A stretch of 64,000 nt of DNA, taken from contig JAOWBW010000569.1 of the NCBI GenBank assembly GCA_026119855.1, forward strand, positions 744,001 through 808,000, in the 5' to 3' direction. Numbering within the stretch: position 1 is the stretch's first letter; each line of letters begins with the position of its first letter. The notes beneath the pieces are model-generated. The model searched no databases. It was not told the origin of the DNA and saw nothing but the letters and a program-made list of their open reading frames with translations. The DNA comes from Campanula takesimana. Lineage: Eukaryota; Streptophyta; Magnoliopsida; Asterales; Campanulaceae. Below, in pieces: positions 10,773-22,700 of the stretch. The position numbers were made by a program, and so were the translations under genes.

Positions 10773-13294
10773 TGTGACGGCCCAATTAATTAATCCATAT
10801 TGTTTGTTTATACTTGACAATATTTATATGTGTGCATTAGTGAATAATCTGGATTTGCATTTTATGAATTATGTTATTATTTAAAATGTAGTACTTTAAT
10901 AGTTAGTACAATTTATTTTGGGATGGAGGAAGTAACTTTTTAAATATAACTCATAAGTATGATTTTGTTAACTGAAAAAAAAAAAGAGGCTTTAGATTTC
11001 TCAAATACATGAATCAATTTTAGGTAGATAGAATTTGGTGTGGGCCCCATTTATTTTATGCTTACTGTTATCTCCCATAGCATTTTACGTGGCCAAAGGT
11101 AAAGGATGAGGTGGTGATCAAATTTTGCTTTCTTCATTCCACTTACATGACTCATCCGACCCCCTAGTATATCTTGTTGTTTTTGTTTTACAATTATGAG
11201 ATTACCCTTTTGTGAGCTTAGAAAATTCAGCAAAAATAAGAGAGAAAGAGAACAGAGCCATGAGTAGAGAAGGCAAAAGAAAATAGAAAAAAAAATGGAA
11301 AGAGAAAAGAAAATCAGAGAGGAAAGAACAAAGGAATTGGTAAGCTTCAGTTGTTGTGCTGCATGTGTTCTTGTAGAGTTGTAGGCATGTGTTTTGATTT
11401 ATGTAATTGTTATTTAGGAGAAATGAGAAATTTATTAATTGATAATAATGCTTGGTCAAGTAAATAGCTATTTATTAAATCAATTTTGGATCCTCTTATT
11501 TACAAATTGAATTGTTAATTCCGTTGATGATGGGTTTAATGCTTGGAATAATTATTTTGGGTTGTGTTCCTGCCTTAGTTGCTATTTAGGTCATGAAATT
11601 ACTTTGAGTTTATGTGTTTGAATGAATCATTTTGATGGAAACAGAGAGTTATAGAGCTTATTAGAAGGCAATTTCATAATCATTCATAATCATGGCTGCT
11701 ATGTTCTGTTTTTGTGAGAAAGAGGAGGACAGATTTTGAGTTCCTATGTGGTCCCTGTATTTTGAGAAATTCCTGTTTGGTCCCTGAGTTGTTATGAAGA
11801 TTAGTTAAATTGAAAATGTTCATAACTTGTTTGTTTTTAATCGGAATGAGGTGATTTTTTAGTCCAACATCAGTAATTTTTCAAGAGCATTTCGATTGAA
11901 TAGGTTTTAGAATGAGAATTGTTGTTGTTTGTTCTCAGAATGTCTGTTTTCGCAGAAGTCAATTGAAAATGAATTTAAAAGTCCGTTAAGTTAAGAAATT
12001 CATAATTAATTCATACGGACACGGAATTGAATGATTTTTGAGTCTAAGTTTATTAATTTTTCATTCTCTTTCTATTTAAGTAGTTATCTGGTATCAAAAG
12101 TTTATGTAACTATCCCAGATTTGCTATTTTCTGGCTGGTGTAAATTGAGACATCTTAAGATTGATCGAACTTAAGTATTTGATAATAAATTTATATGAAT
12201 TCAGAATTTGATGATTCTTGGGTCTAAATTGAGCATTTTCATGAGTCCTTTTGAATCCATGATAGTTAAAGATGTGTATTTATAATTATATTCATAGCAA
12301 CGATATTGTTGTTATAATGATTTTATAACTTGTTATGACTTATTAATTAATATTGTGAATTATTTGAATAGATACTAACTCTTATACCATTTATGTCTTT
12401 GTTATGTTAGATTGAGACGTTTAAGCTACGTTGAATACTTTGTCTTGCATTAGCTCGGATTCGAGGTAAGGGTCTTGTCAATCTTGTACCCTTTCATTCT
12501 TTGGCTTCGGAATTACCGGATTGGTTTGATTTGTTATTCGTGATCGATTATTGGATCAATTCATTTGGACTCGGTTATTCGTTTTAGCTACTCTGCCATT
12601 TACACTTTGAGTATTTGACTTTGAATTCCTCAACAAGAGATGACTTTAACACCGGTTGTTATATTTGTGATTCCTAGTCATAGTGTCATTTGAGCAAGTG
12701 AAACTATGACGAAGAATCAACTTTGACTTTGGGCATTTGGCCAACTCAAGTGTTTAATGGAATTTGACTTCAGAACTTTGATTTGATGTTTGATTCGGTT
12801 GTACTCTTTCGGCTCCTTTCTTATATACTGGGTGGTTGGGTTTGTTATTGCTATTCGTTCTTGGTTGGGTTTCTATACAGTGCCACACCTTTGTGTTGGC
12901 AAGTCTCTTACTGGGCAATTTGTGCTCACCCTTTCCGCTCCCCATTTCCCTTCCAGGTGGAGTATAGCTGAGATCGTGATCCTTTCGCTGTAGGGTTGTG
13001 AAGCTAGTGTGAAATGCTATGTCTTTTATATATTTGTATTTTGCTATTGGTAGATAACCAATGTAAAGGAATTACAGTTTTAGAATTTGTAAATATTTGA
13101 GATTGTTCAAGGTTTGTGTTTTTGGTCAGGGGATAGTTGCTCTGATGTACTCGCTTCGAGATTTTGTATTGTATCATTTCAGTTTGTTTATAAGATGAGG
13201 AAAAATTCAGTTCTCATTTTGAGGTTTTGATCGGTATTCGGTTTTGTTCGTCACTTCTCGAGGTTCGTCCAATGTCGGACTTCGGGGCGTGACA
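10773..13294 (+). repeat. 3' LTR of the outer Ty3/gypsy element
   Basis: It starts TGTGACGGCCC right after a purine tract and ends GGGGCGTGACA, giving a ~2.5 kb LTR of Tekay type. The partner LTR lies left of the window. There is no gene inside; the short frames at 12754-12993 are chance readings of LTR sequence. The right end cuts the 5' LTR of a TRIM element. Confidence 0.82.
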
Positions 13295-13666
13295 AACTTG
13301 GAGAGTAAAATTGATGAACTATATAGATTGGTTAACCTCACCCCTTAACAAGGCTTTTTAAGGGGATGAGGACTCAATTCTAATATAGTATTAGAGCCAG
13401 CTCAAGTTGTTGATGGGCAATTGAGTTAACCCGTGTTGGGTGCCCGTATTGGGTTTGAATTGACCCGTAGTGAGTTTGAGTTGATAATAATGTCGGCGTA
13501 ATGATGATCCACGTGTAGAGCCATAGTATCGGCCTACACGTGAGGGGGCGTGTTGAAGCCTCATATATCCCACATCAACTTGGAGAATAAAATTGATGAA
13601 CTATATAGATTGGCTAACCTCACCCCTTACAAGGCCTTTTCAGGGAATGAGGACTCAATTCTAATA
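13295..13666 (+). mobile_element. TRIM-like miniature LTR element, 5' LTR truncated
   Basis: Two direct repeats (13295-13385 and 13551-13666) share the segment from AACTTGGAGA through CTCAATTCTAATA. Directly after the first is TAGTATTAGAGCCAG, two mismatches from an initiator-Met primer-binding site. Directly before the second is a purine tract (GTGAGGGGGCG) and then TGTTGAAG, an LTR-like start. The internal part is only ~165 bp and codes for nothing, the layout of a terminal-repeat retrotransposon in miniature. The first ~26 bp of the 5' LTR are missing because the outer gypsy element inserted there. Confidence 0.75.
13386..13400 (+). other. TRIM primer-binding site
   Basis: TAGTATTAGAGCCAG follows the 5' LTR and resembles the initiator tRNA-Met complement with two changes. 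Confidence 0.6.
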
Positions 13667-14790
13667 TTGAGTGTGTGTGTTTAATTTTGTTAGGCTTTTT
13701 TGAATCAAAAACTTAAATTATTGATCTGGTTTCGTTTATGATGTGGTGGTGTAATGATTGCAGTAGCTCGGTGGTGATTGGGTGGGTACAGCAGGTGGAT
13801 AGGCGGATGGTGGTGTACGGTAGTGGTTATGGTTGTTATGTGTGGTGGTGGTGGTGGTGGTGATGGGTTGGTTATGGAGAAGTAGGATAGGAAGAAGACA
13901 ACGGGGAAATTGCCTTTTTATTTTTTGTTTTTCTTTTTTTTTTTCTCATAAAGATGGAATTTGGGGGAATAAGTTTATCTTCTTTTTTTTTTTGAAAAGG
14001 TTTTATGAATTAATCATAAATACACTGTATAATTATGTAATGTACTAACATAACTTTTTATTTCATCAAAAACATATACAATTCTAAAAATTAATAATAT
14101 TTTAAGCATATGTAAAATTTAATATTAGAAAAATGCAATTATTAGACCTTTAAATAAACTATCATTTTGAAGTTAACCAAAAATAAGTAAACCAATTCAC
14201 TCATAAAAACTGGTAAAAATAAAACAAAATTGAACACAAAATGGTAAATAATTTTTTATCAACATTCTTTAGATTTTTTTTTTTGTAAATAGTGATAAAT
14301 TAAAACCAATCATTTATTAAATTTCTTTACCATTTTGTTTTTTTTTTAAAATAGATAAAAATAGATGATAATTAATTTATTTTGTTTTAATGTTTCATTT
14401 AATATTTCAATAATTATTTTGATTTTTAAGCCTTATTAAGATTGGAGTTTTCAATATGCCCCTTATAAGAAATATCAACTTCAAACTACTTAATTCTGTT
14501 AGTCACGTGCATGACACATGCTTTTTAACTGACTTTTTAACGAATTCCATCAAAAAGGCTTAACTGACGAGTATTTTACACATCAAGGCCTGATTTGGCG
14601 GGAAAAAAAAATTCAGGATTCGATTGAAAGGGTGGTGTATCACTTTAGAGTCTAAATTGTAACTAACCTAACTTTTAATGATACAAATACTGGCTTCACT
14701 AGTCATGCTGTGTTTATCCACATTTAAACTCAAATTATAGAAATGAGAAGAATTTTTTTGTACAATAAAAATGAAAATATCACTTCATGA
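13667..14790. other. AT-rich non-coding DNA with a GGT microsatellite
   Basis: This holds a TG run, a (GGT)n-like tract near 13840-13866 and long AT-rich stretches with poly-T runs. A Stowaway-type end (CAGAGGGAGTA) lies at 14791-14801 without a clear partner. The 71-residue frame at 13833-14048 is a reading of the GGT tract. I see no gene. Confidence 0.6.
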
Positions 14791-14801
14791 CAGAGGGAGT
14801 A

Positions 14802-15343
14802 CTATTCACTGGCAGAAAAAAGGGTTTGGGGGGGGGGGGGTGTTGTTAGCTGCCCCTGAAGTTTTGAAAAAATGTCTATATTTTCCCATATAAATTTGGA
14901 CACTTTGATATATTTATTATTAAGATCACAAATTTTAACAATTTTCCTCTCGTTTCAAAGAAAAACTAATAGAAAATGGGTAAACAAAAGTACGGAGGTA
15001 ATAATATAATTGTCCAAAACACTATTCATAAAGTAAGTGGGTGAAAACAAGTTAAGTAACGATTTTTTTTGTAATTAAATTAACTTTAAGATTGTCTAAA
15101 ATATTGTTCATACTTTGCCATTATTGAAATAAAGCAACTAAAATCTTTAAACAAGTAGAGACTAAAAAGGAAAATAAAAACTTTAAAACTGAGACAGAGT
15201 GAGTTCACATTTGAAATCCCTTGTTCGATTGTCATAAGTGGCTTGAACCCTAACAACGTTGGTGCTTACATTGCATGGCTAGGCACATGGAAATGGTTTG
15301 GTTTGGTACGTGCACGTTTTAAGGAGTCAAGTTTGAAGTTTTA
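14802..15343. other. Non-coding spacer with a G12 run
   Basis: AT-rich sequence with a run of G at about 14828-14840 and no coding signal or clear element ends. Confidence 0.5.
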
Positions 15344-15979
15344 GAGTCGGTCTTGTGAAAAACGCGTTTTACACTAAGCTATAAGTTATGGAAAAACGTG
15401 TTTTTCCTAATTGCCTTCTCTAATATTATCATGTGTCTGCTCTAATTATAAATGACTGATGTAATATTACAGTTGTAAATATTCAAGCAGACACTTTTAT
15501 ACAATCAAAGATTCACTTTTAGAGGTAGTGTTAAAGTTACATGTCTTAGTATTACAAAGTGCCTCTTGAATTATTGAAAAATGCCTCTTAAATTGTCAAT
15601 AAGTGCTTGGTGGGTTTTTAAATCATTCAAAACAAGTGTCTGCCATATTGTTAAAAAGTGCCTCATGTAATATTGAAAAATGCCTCATACAATGTAAAAA
15701 AGTGTCTGGTGAGTTTTTTTAAGTGTCAAGCGAGTTTTTCTAAGTTCTAAACGTGCCTGCCATAGTATTAAAAAGGGCCTCCTGTAATATCACATAATGC
15801 CTCTTACATTGTAAAAAAGTGTCTGGTGAGTTTTTGTAAATTTCAGTTATTTGCAAAAATGGCACCGCGCCTTGTAATAACGTTCCGCTTATTTACAAAA
15901 ATGTCACTCCGCATACAGAAAACACTTTTTACTCTAAGACGAGTGTAAAACGCGTTTTTCAAAGATTTCCTGATACTCT
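15344..15979. mobile_element. Possible TIR element (AAAACGCGTTTT ends) with internal minisatellite
   Basis: The 20-base segment GTGAAAAACGCGTTTTACAC near 15355 is inverted at 15942-15961. Weaker inverted similarity continues outward to a GAGT at each end. Between them, 15540-15840 is a degenerate minisatellite built from AAGTGCCTC and AAGTGTCTGGTGAGTTTT units. The exact ends and duplication are not clear, so the superfamily (Mutator-like is my guess) stays open. Confidence 0.45.
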
Positions 15980-16614
15980 AACCCTCCCCATTCAAACTCA
16001 TTTTCATTTCCCCTTCTATGTCTACAATCTCTCTCTCTCTCTCTCTCTCTTTGAACACGCTTTATCTCCTTCCCCCTTGTTTATAAACCTCGAAGTTCGA
16101 TCAAACCAACTAAAAACTCCTTGTTTACTTTTACAACAAAAATTATATCGTAGCTACCGAAAAAAAAAAAAAAAAAAAGACCCGCAAAAACACGGGCAAA
16201 ACTGGTTTCTTTAATGTAGTTCAAAGTTCAAACGCCATATAGATATCGGATCATCTCTATACTCAACCAAGGGAATGGGGGTAAAATGTGGAAAATAATT
16301 TGTTGTTTTATTACTTCTTCCGTCGCACAATAAATGTCATGTTTGTCTTGTAAACCTTTTTAAGAAAGGTGCTCAATTTATTTGCACAAACACAAGAAGT
16401 ATGTCAATAAAAACTCGTTTCATTTTGCTTTAAGGCTGCCTTTGTAGTAGCTACTGCTACCCCCTCTCCTCTCAAGTTAAAAATAAAACTTACAATTAAG
16501 AACACATTGAGAACTGAAAATTACTGTCCATTAGACTACTAGGACATAACTCTTGTAAATGAACAATGTATCTCATTTGAAGTCAATGATTTGGGGAGGG
16601 TTTGTATGACTTAT
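15980..16614. other. Non-coding spacer with CT microsatellite
   Basis: Contains (CT)n at about 16027-16052 and an A19 run near 16160. I see no gene. Confidence 0.6.
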
Positions 16615-16616
16615 TA

Positions 16617-16802
16617 CTCCCTCCGTCCCACCCAAAACAGGATTTTGGTAAACTTAACTTTACTTTAACCAAGAAGTATGTCAATTAATGATACAATAAC
16701 AAATTTTAAATTTATATTAGGATAATTATCTCTTATTTAAATTACATGGTCAAAGTATAAAAAAAGCTACCAAAATCTTATTTAGGGGCGGGACAGAGGG
16801 AG
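16617..16802. mobile_element. Stowaway MITE
   Basis: A 186-bp element with ends CTCCCTCCGTCCC and GGGACAGAGGGAG. The inverted repeats extend inward through TTTTGGTA / TACCAAAA, and TA duplications sit at 16615-16616 and 16803-16804. It is non-coding and would need a Tc1/mariner transposase in trans. Confidence 0.9.
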
Positions 16803-16804
16803 TA

Positions 16805-17361
16805 ACCCAATTTATGTATAATTTGATTTTTTTTGGTATTGAGTATAAATTATCTTATTGAAAATTGAAAAAAAAAAAAAAAGAGAGGAGAAAAGAAATG
16901 TTTTGAAATGTGTGAAACTTATGCCACCCCATCTATAGATAATGGTAATATAGGGGTATTTTTGAAAATAGATGGTAATAATGCAAGATATCCTTTGGCT
17001 ATTAGATTACATATTTGGATAAGGATAAGATTAAAACAAATAGGTGGAGCTGAACCAGAATCCTTGAAGCTGTTCACCAAATTAAACAGATACTATCATA
17101 AAACATAAATTAACTTTATATCAAGAATTTAGTACTTACAACTTATAATCTCCAGCCTTGTTAACAACTTACAAGCGAAGGGCAGTATGTTGAGCTTGAC
17201 CAGAATCCCTCTTGTTTGAATGGTTGATGACAGAGTAGAATGAGGAAGAGAGAAGAGGATGGTTGAGAAACTGCGCTCTTTCGGTAAACATACAAGAAGT
17301 TTCCTTTTTTTTTTTGTAAGATTTTTAATGAAATGTCTTGGTCTTACCTGGGTGTATATGT
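16805..17361. other. Non-coding spacer
   Basis: AT-rich with A runs. The short frames on each strand (16908-17108, 17129-17368) show no recognisable motif and are probably chance. Confidence 0.5.
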
Positions 17362-17369
17362 CCAACAAC

Positions 17370-17657
17370 TAGGGATGGCCAAAACCGGTTCCGGTTCGGA
17401 ACCGCCGGTTCCGGTTCGGCATATAGGTGAACCGTAACCGGCCCTTGGTTACACCGGTTCCGGTTTCGGTTCTGGTCCGGTTCCGGTCCCCCCTTTAAAT
17501 TTATTGAAAAACAAGGGATTTTCGGTCCGGTTCCGGTCCGGTTCGCTATTTATGTGAACCGTAACCGGCCCGGATGAATGGCGGTTCTGGTTACGCCGGT
17601 TTGCTCCGGTTCCGTGCTTCTCCGGTCCGGTTTTCCGGTTCGGTTTGGCCATCCCTA
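17370..17657. mobile_element. hAT-type MITE with CCGGTT-rich ends
   Basis: A 288-bp element. The ends TAGGGATGGCCAAAACCGG and (inverted) TAGGGATGGCCAAACC match. An exact 8-bp duplication, CCAACAAC, lies at 17362-17369 and 17658-17665. The interior is dominated by GGTTCCGG-type repeats, a common subterminal transposase-binding arrangement in hAT elements. It is non-coding; the 71-residue frame on the minus strand only reads the repeats. Confidence 0.92.
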
Positions 17658-17786
17658 CCAACAACTACGGTAGGTGGTGCATATAATAAATTTGTTCCCT
17701 CTTCCATCCAACAGTAATAGTTTCGTGGGGTAATGCTGGGGCACAAAAGAAGTCAACAAAATGATGGATACAAAATGAGGTGGCGA

Positions 17787-18504
17787 CAGGGGCGGATCTA
17801 CAGTGTATGGTGGGGGTGCAAGTGCACCCGCAGAATTTTTGTGATTAAGAAGAAAAAAATTTGTATTTTTATATTTTATAATGTAAATGCACCCCCATAA
17901 GAACAGATTATGTATGTTGTGCTGGTGGTTAGTGCACTGAGTTTTTGCCTTAGATGTTAGAGGTGCTGGGTTCGAAACCTAGCATGTTTTCCATTTTCCA
18001 CACACTTTTAAATGTTTTTAACCCCCTTCAATTTGGTCCTATTAATAAACCCATACTCCTCTTCAATTTGAGCCTAGTGTAAGTCCATTTCCTACTTTTT
18101 ACCAATTTTAGCTAATTAATTTAATTTATAAGTTAATAATAAATTAAACATGATTTAAAAAAATATAAACCTCTTTCTGGCGTGGACATCATCAAAAAAG
18201 AAAGAAAAAAAAAAGACAAAATTAAGCATGTTTGGTTGCTATTCTTTGTCACGATTAATGAAAACAATATACATGGTTATATTTTGATTTTTCTTTCTTT
18301 TTCATACTCCTCCATATTTTTATTTATTGAAATATTAGATAATTATAATTTGATACAAATAATTATTAAAAGTATTGTATCTTAATTGCGTATTATAATT
18401 AGAAATTTGGATTGTAAACACGTAGTAGTAGGAGACAATTATAATTTTAAAAAATTATTGTAAATTTGTGCACCCGCTGGAGAAAATTTCTAGATCCGCC
18501 ACTG
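17787..18504. mobile_element. Non-autonomous hAT element carrying a tRNA-like Pol III module
   Basis: A 718-bp element with ends CAGGGGCGGATCTA and (inverted) CAGTGGCGGATCTA. It has an exact 8-bp duplication, GGTGGCGA, at 17779-17786 and 18505-18512. There is no transposase. Positions 17924-17979 look like tRNA promoter boxes. It is nested in the left arm of a larger MITE. Confidence 0.9.
17924..17979 (+). promoter_or_regulatory. tRNA-like A and B boxes
   Basis: TGGTTAGTGCACTG resembles a tRNA A box, and GGTTCGAAACC (17969-17979) fits the B-box consensus. The spacing of ~35 bp is tRNA-like, but no complete cloverleaf can be drawn, so this is more likely a SINE or tRNA relic than a tRNA gene. 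Confidence 0.5.
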
Positions 18505-18812
18505 GGTGGCGATATTTTATTGGTTGCATCCAATCCAACACTAATAGTTTCGTGAATTCGTGGTGCAATGCTAGGGGCACAAAAGAAGTCTACAAAATGA
18601 TGGATACAGATTGCGATATTTTATTGGTTTCAAAATGAGGTGGCGATATTTTATTACTCACAAAAAAATCTTACAAAACTTGGCTCACAAAATGATGTGT
18701 CAAGAATTTATTGGTACTTTTAATTAGAGTGTGCCGGGTTACAATCGATGCAACAAATAAAATATCGACACCTCATTTGATATCCATCATTTTGTAGACT
18801 TATTTTGTGCCC

Positions 18813-19328
18813 TACGGGCGGCTATAACAGCCGAGATGTTAAAAGACCCATTCCAAATTTGAAGACAGATCGTATGTTGACATTCTATGTCAACTGTAGT
18901 TGTGGTCGTCATTGTAAGTAACTACAGGCAATCACGGGTAGGTGCCCTTTTAATATAGTGTCCTAGTCTTACTATTCAACAATTTGTTAAGCTAGTTAAA
19001 AGTTTAATTGTGGACATTTTATAGAAATTAAAAAATAAGCTTGCTTGATGAAAAAAAATTACTATATCATTTAATAAAATAAAAATTTATCATGAAATTA
19101 TGTTAAACAAGGCTAACTAATGTATTATCACTCTCAGAATATTAGTATCTATTTAGTAATATTGTGTATATCTCTTTATTTTGATATGTATGTACCGTGT
19201 GTATATCTAGGTATATGGTTAGGATTGTTGATTGATTTGTTTCCTAAGTTATAGCTAGTAGAGCAGTATGTAATTAGGTATCTAGATTAGGGTTACATAG
19301 TGATTTTGTAACCGGTATATATACTCCC
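18813..19328. other. Non-coding spacer, possible old copia LTR end
   Basis: Nothing coding is visible. The stretch 19205-19320 (TTGATTGATTTGTTTCC..., then a TATATATAC stretch) has the feel of an old LTR but has no partner in the window. Confidence 0.35.
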
Positions 19329-19735
19329 TGTTGGAATATAAATTACGCAACGAGCAGATTATACAAATAATTTCCCTTAGACTGTTAGAATATAAATTAT
19401 ATGGACAAAACAAGAATGTACCAAATCAACTACAATTAACAAGAAAACATGATACTAATTTCTCTTAGACTGTTGGAATATAAATTACGCAATGAGCAGA
19501 TTATACAAATAATCAAAGGGGCAATCATGTAATCACATATATAATCGTAGTCAACCAATAAATAACGGTATAAGTAAATTAAGCATACTTGAACAATAAG
19601 AAAAATTAAAGCGAAAGTTAGAACACTTATCGGGTAGATCGGGTCGCCTGAATAAGACTCTTCTAAGAGAAATTAGTATCATGTTTTCTTGTTAATTGTA
19701 GTTGATTTGGTACATTCTTGTTTTGTCCATATAAT
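19329..19735. repeat. Rearranged copia-type LTR start with perfect inverted duplication
   Basis: TGTTGGAATATAAATTACGC occurs at 19329 and 19471, with a shorter variant at 19383. A 73-bp arm at 19396-19468 is the exact reverse complement of 19663-19735; between them is a ~200-bp LTR segment (19471-19674). That segment recurs inverted at 28877-29081. TGTTGGAA is a typical Ty1/copia LTR start. Confidence 0.8.
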
Positions 19736-22700
19736 CATATTATACTTGAAAGATGAAATCTTTGGACAAGGAAATTTAATAGTTTGTAGAACTTATTGAA
19801 TTTGCATGATTATATTGTTAATGGACAATTCGTTCTTGTGCTTGTTATGGATGGTTCTTTATGAATGAAACGGGAAAATTAGTGCAAATAAATAATTGGC
19901 GTAATCAAATAATAATATGAAAATATTCTTCTAGACTATTTAATTTTGCGGTGTCATAGTAAAATTAGTTGTAAATGTTCAAGGGATCTTGAGTCTTGCT
20001 AATTTTGGGTATGATCTAGAAATCTCATGGATTTTCATGTAAAGTGAAAATCAAGGTTTTGATTTATTTTGATCATGAGCGTAAACTTGATCTAGAGTAA
20101 TATTTTATATTTGTTGATTAATGTAAAAGGTATTTGATGTCCATAAAAGCATTAGTTTCAACTTTGTTGAATGAAACTTTTTAATGACTCTTGTATCTTT
20201 TGGATATTATTGTTGGATGCACTATTTAAAGATTTTAAAAAGAGTATTTTATTGAGTTTGTCAATATGAAAAGTACTATTATTGTAATCTTGTAAGTTTC
20301 ATATTATTTGAGAAAATCAATAAATGAAAAAGCACAATATGTCATGATTATTAGTTGTACTCTAATAAATACTAAAAAGGAATTTTTGAGAAAATTCGAT
20401 AATGTCATATCTTATGGTTATTTCATTAAATTGAAATATTTATTGTATGACATAATATTTAGTATGAAGATTAGAGTTGTATAATAATATTCATGTGACC
20501 CCTTCTTGTGTACCAATGTATGACCAACTGATAACAATTGAAAAAATTGTTAGAGAAGAAAGTGTTCAATTTATTGTTAATCATATTGATAAGTAAATAG
20601 ATAAATTAAAATACTTGGGACGGAAAATGCTGAAAAACACTGTTTTATTTCATATGTCTCAAAATTTATAATTACTTGTGAGTCTTTAGTGGTTGGTAAA
20701 TATACAAGTAAGAGTGAAATTCTTTTCTGACAAACTCTTTTGTATATTAATAACTTGAAGTTGAAGATTGATAACAATGAGAAAAATAAAGTGTTGTGGT
20801 AGTACTCATAAAAGAATGTGCGATCTAAAGTGAATTTTAATGCAAATTTTGTTATGCAGTAAGTGTAACATAATATTTTTATGTGTTATAATTCTTCAAA
20901 ATGACTCATGTTTAATTATAATATATTTTGAGCGAGCATGTAAATAAAAATGTTGCTTTTCTTGTTGTGTAGTATTTTAGTGGCTTGAAGTACTTATCTG
21001 ATAATTATGATTAATGTAATAGTTGAACATAGTTGTCTATCTGAGAATAGTAAGTTTAATTATCTTGATTTGTTAAATGAATTATTTGTGAATGGCTTGG
21101 CAACGTAGATTATTTAAATTATGTTTCTGCTAAGGATTGTTAATTTAAATAGAATCTTATTATTCTATTAATAGGAAGTCTCAAATTTCTAGCATTAGAT
21201 GAATTTAACTTGGTTAAAGATTTTTTTGAGAAATGATATTAACCTTGTTTATTCTATGTTGAATTTTGTGACTGTTAATAGTGTGTTAACCAAAGACATA
21301 TAAAACACGTTGTAACTTTTATTAATTATTAGCATAGACCATTTCATATTTACTTAACTGTAAAGTTAAAGCAATTGATAAATTCTTGTTATAAAGCTAA
21401 AGATTAAACTAGTAAGAAACTATTGTGGTTATGATCTTATGAAGCGAAAATAAGTCTTCTTTATCTATTCACTGTTTACAAGATAATTGACTCAGTCAAT
21501 AGAAAGACTTTGCTTAGTACTCTAAATTATTAGGGGATAATGCATGAGAAAATTAAAAGTCCTAAAAGATATATAGCAGTTTACCTTTTGAAGTTTGAAA
21601 TTATCAAATTAATACTTGGAGATAAACTTTGAATTTGGTTTACCTTATTCTGCAAAAGTAATCTTAAGTATTTGAGCGGTAGTCAATCAAACTTTTGTAT
21701 AGCGATATTTTAGCTTGAATATCTTTTGGAATGTGGGGGGTAGCTTTCACAAGTACGTACTTCACATCAAAAGATCAAAAGCTAAAATTGTAAGAAAAAC
21801 TACTATTATTGTAATCTTTTAGGATATGTGACACCAAGATGCTTAAGATCTTCAATTTAGAAATCTTTGGCACATCGGCAAGCATGCGAATTTTCCTCTA
21901 TGCTATGTTCTATCAAGATGTTATTCCCATATGATTAGAGGTGATGTAGACTTCACTCTCACATTTGTTTCTTATACTAATCGTATGAAAAAGATAACAA
22001 ATATGGGGGTAATCCTTTGTATTTCTAACTTTTGAATTTAGATGAACTTGGGAGAAACATGGAACCTAAGATTGCGAAGGATAGTGGAAAGTAATCTTAT
22101 TATTTTCAAGTTACTATCAAGTGTGATCTTTAACGTTCAAGGATGTTTTAAGAGCTAGATAATTTATATTGTCTCTTCATGAACAATGTAAATTAGTTTA
22201 GCTCAATCCTAATTGCATACAAATGGATTGTTGAGAGTCGATACGATTAGTCAAGATCATAAAGTAACCATGACTTGTTTATAAATCTAGTTTGGTTGTG
22301 AATGGGTTATAGCATAAAGTAAGAAATAGATTTTATCTATATTCATGAGTCACTATTGATTGCAAATTTTGTATATGATTGAGTATATTATTTGGAAAGT
22401 CATTACATGAATGTTGTATTTCATTCATTGTATATGAAAAATAAATATATATACGGATCAATCAAGTAATTTTGTAATTTTGTAATCAATAATGACGAGT
22501 GATTTGCTAACTTGTTAAAGTCACTCAATGTACTTTAACCAACCCTTTTCACATGTGATGAAATAATTAATATAGTTATTTCATAATGACTTAGTATGTA
22601 TGAATTTTGAATATTGGGTCTATTGCAAAATTACTAGTTGATACGTGTATTGTCTATGCCATGAATGTATTCATTTAGTTGAAATTAATTGAGTTAAATA

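Larger units (their letters stand above)
17738..18812. mobile_element. MITE with ~68-bp inverted ends, interrupted by a hAT element
   Basis: The sequence from GGGCACAAAAGAAGTC through the GATATTTTATTGGTTGC block is inverted at 18746-18812. The left arm is split: 17738-17786 continues at 18513 once the inserted hAT is removed. A further partial direct copy of the arm lies at 18565-18655. Ends and TSD are not certain. It is non-coding. Confidence 0.6.

Noticed and set aside
12754..12993. Three overlapping 62-67-residue frames
   Set aside because: Inside the outer gypsy 3' LTR, on both strands, with no motif; chance frames in LTR sequence.
14791..14801. A complete Stowaway at CAGAGGGAGTA
   Set aside because: No inverted partner end was found upstream at a plausible distance; only one end is supported.
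17924..17979. A functional tRNA gene
   Set aside because: The boxes are tRNA-like, but acceptor and anticodon stems cannot be paired and there is no proper terminator directly after it.
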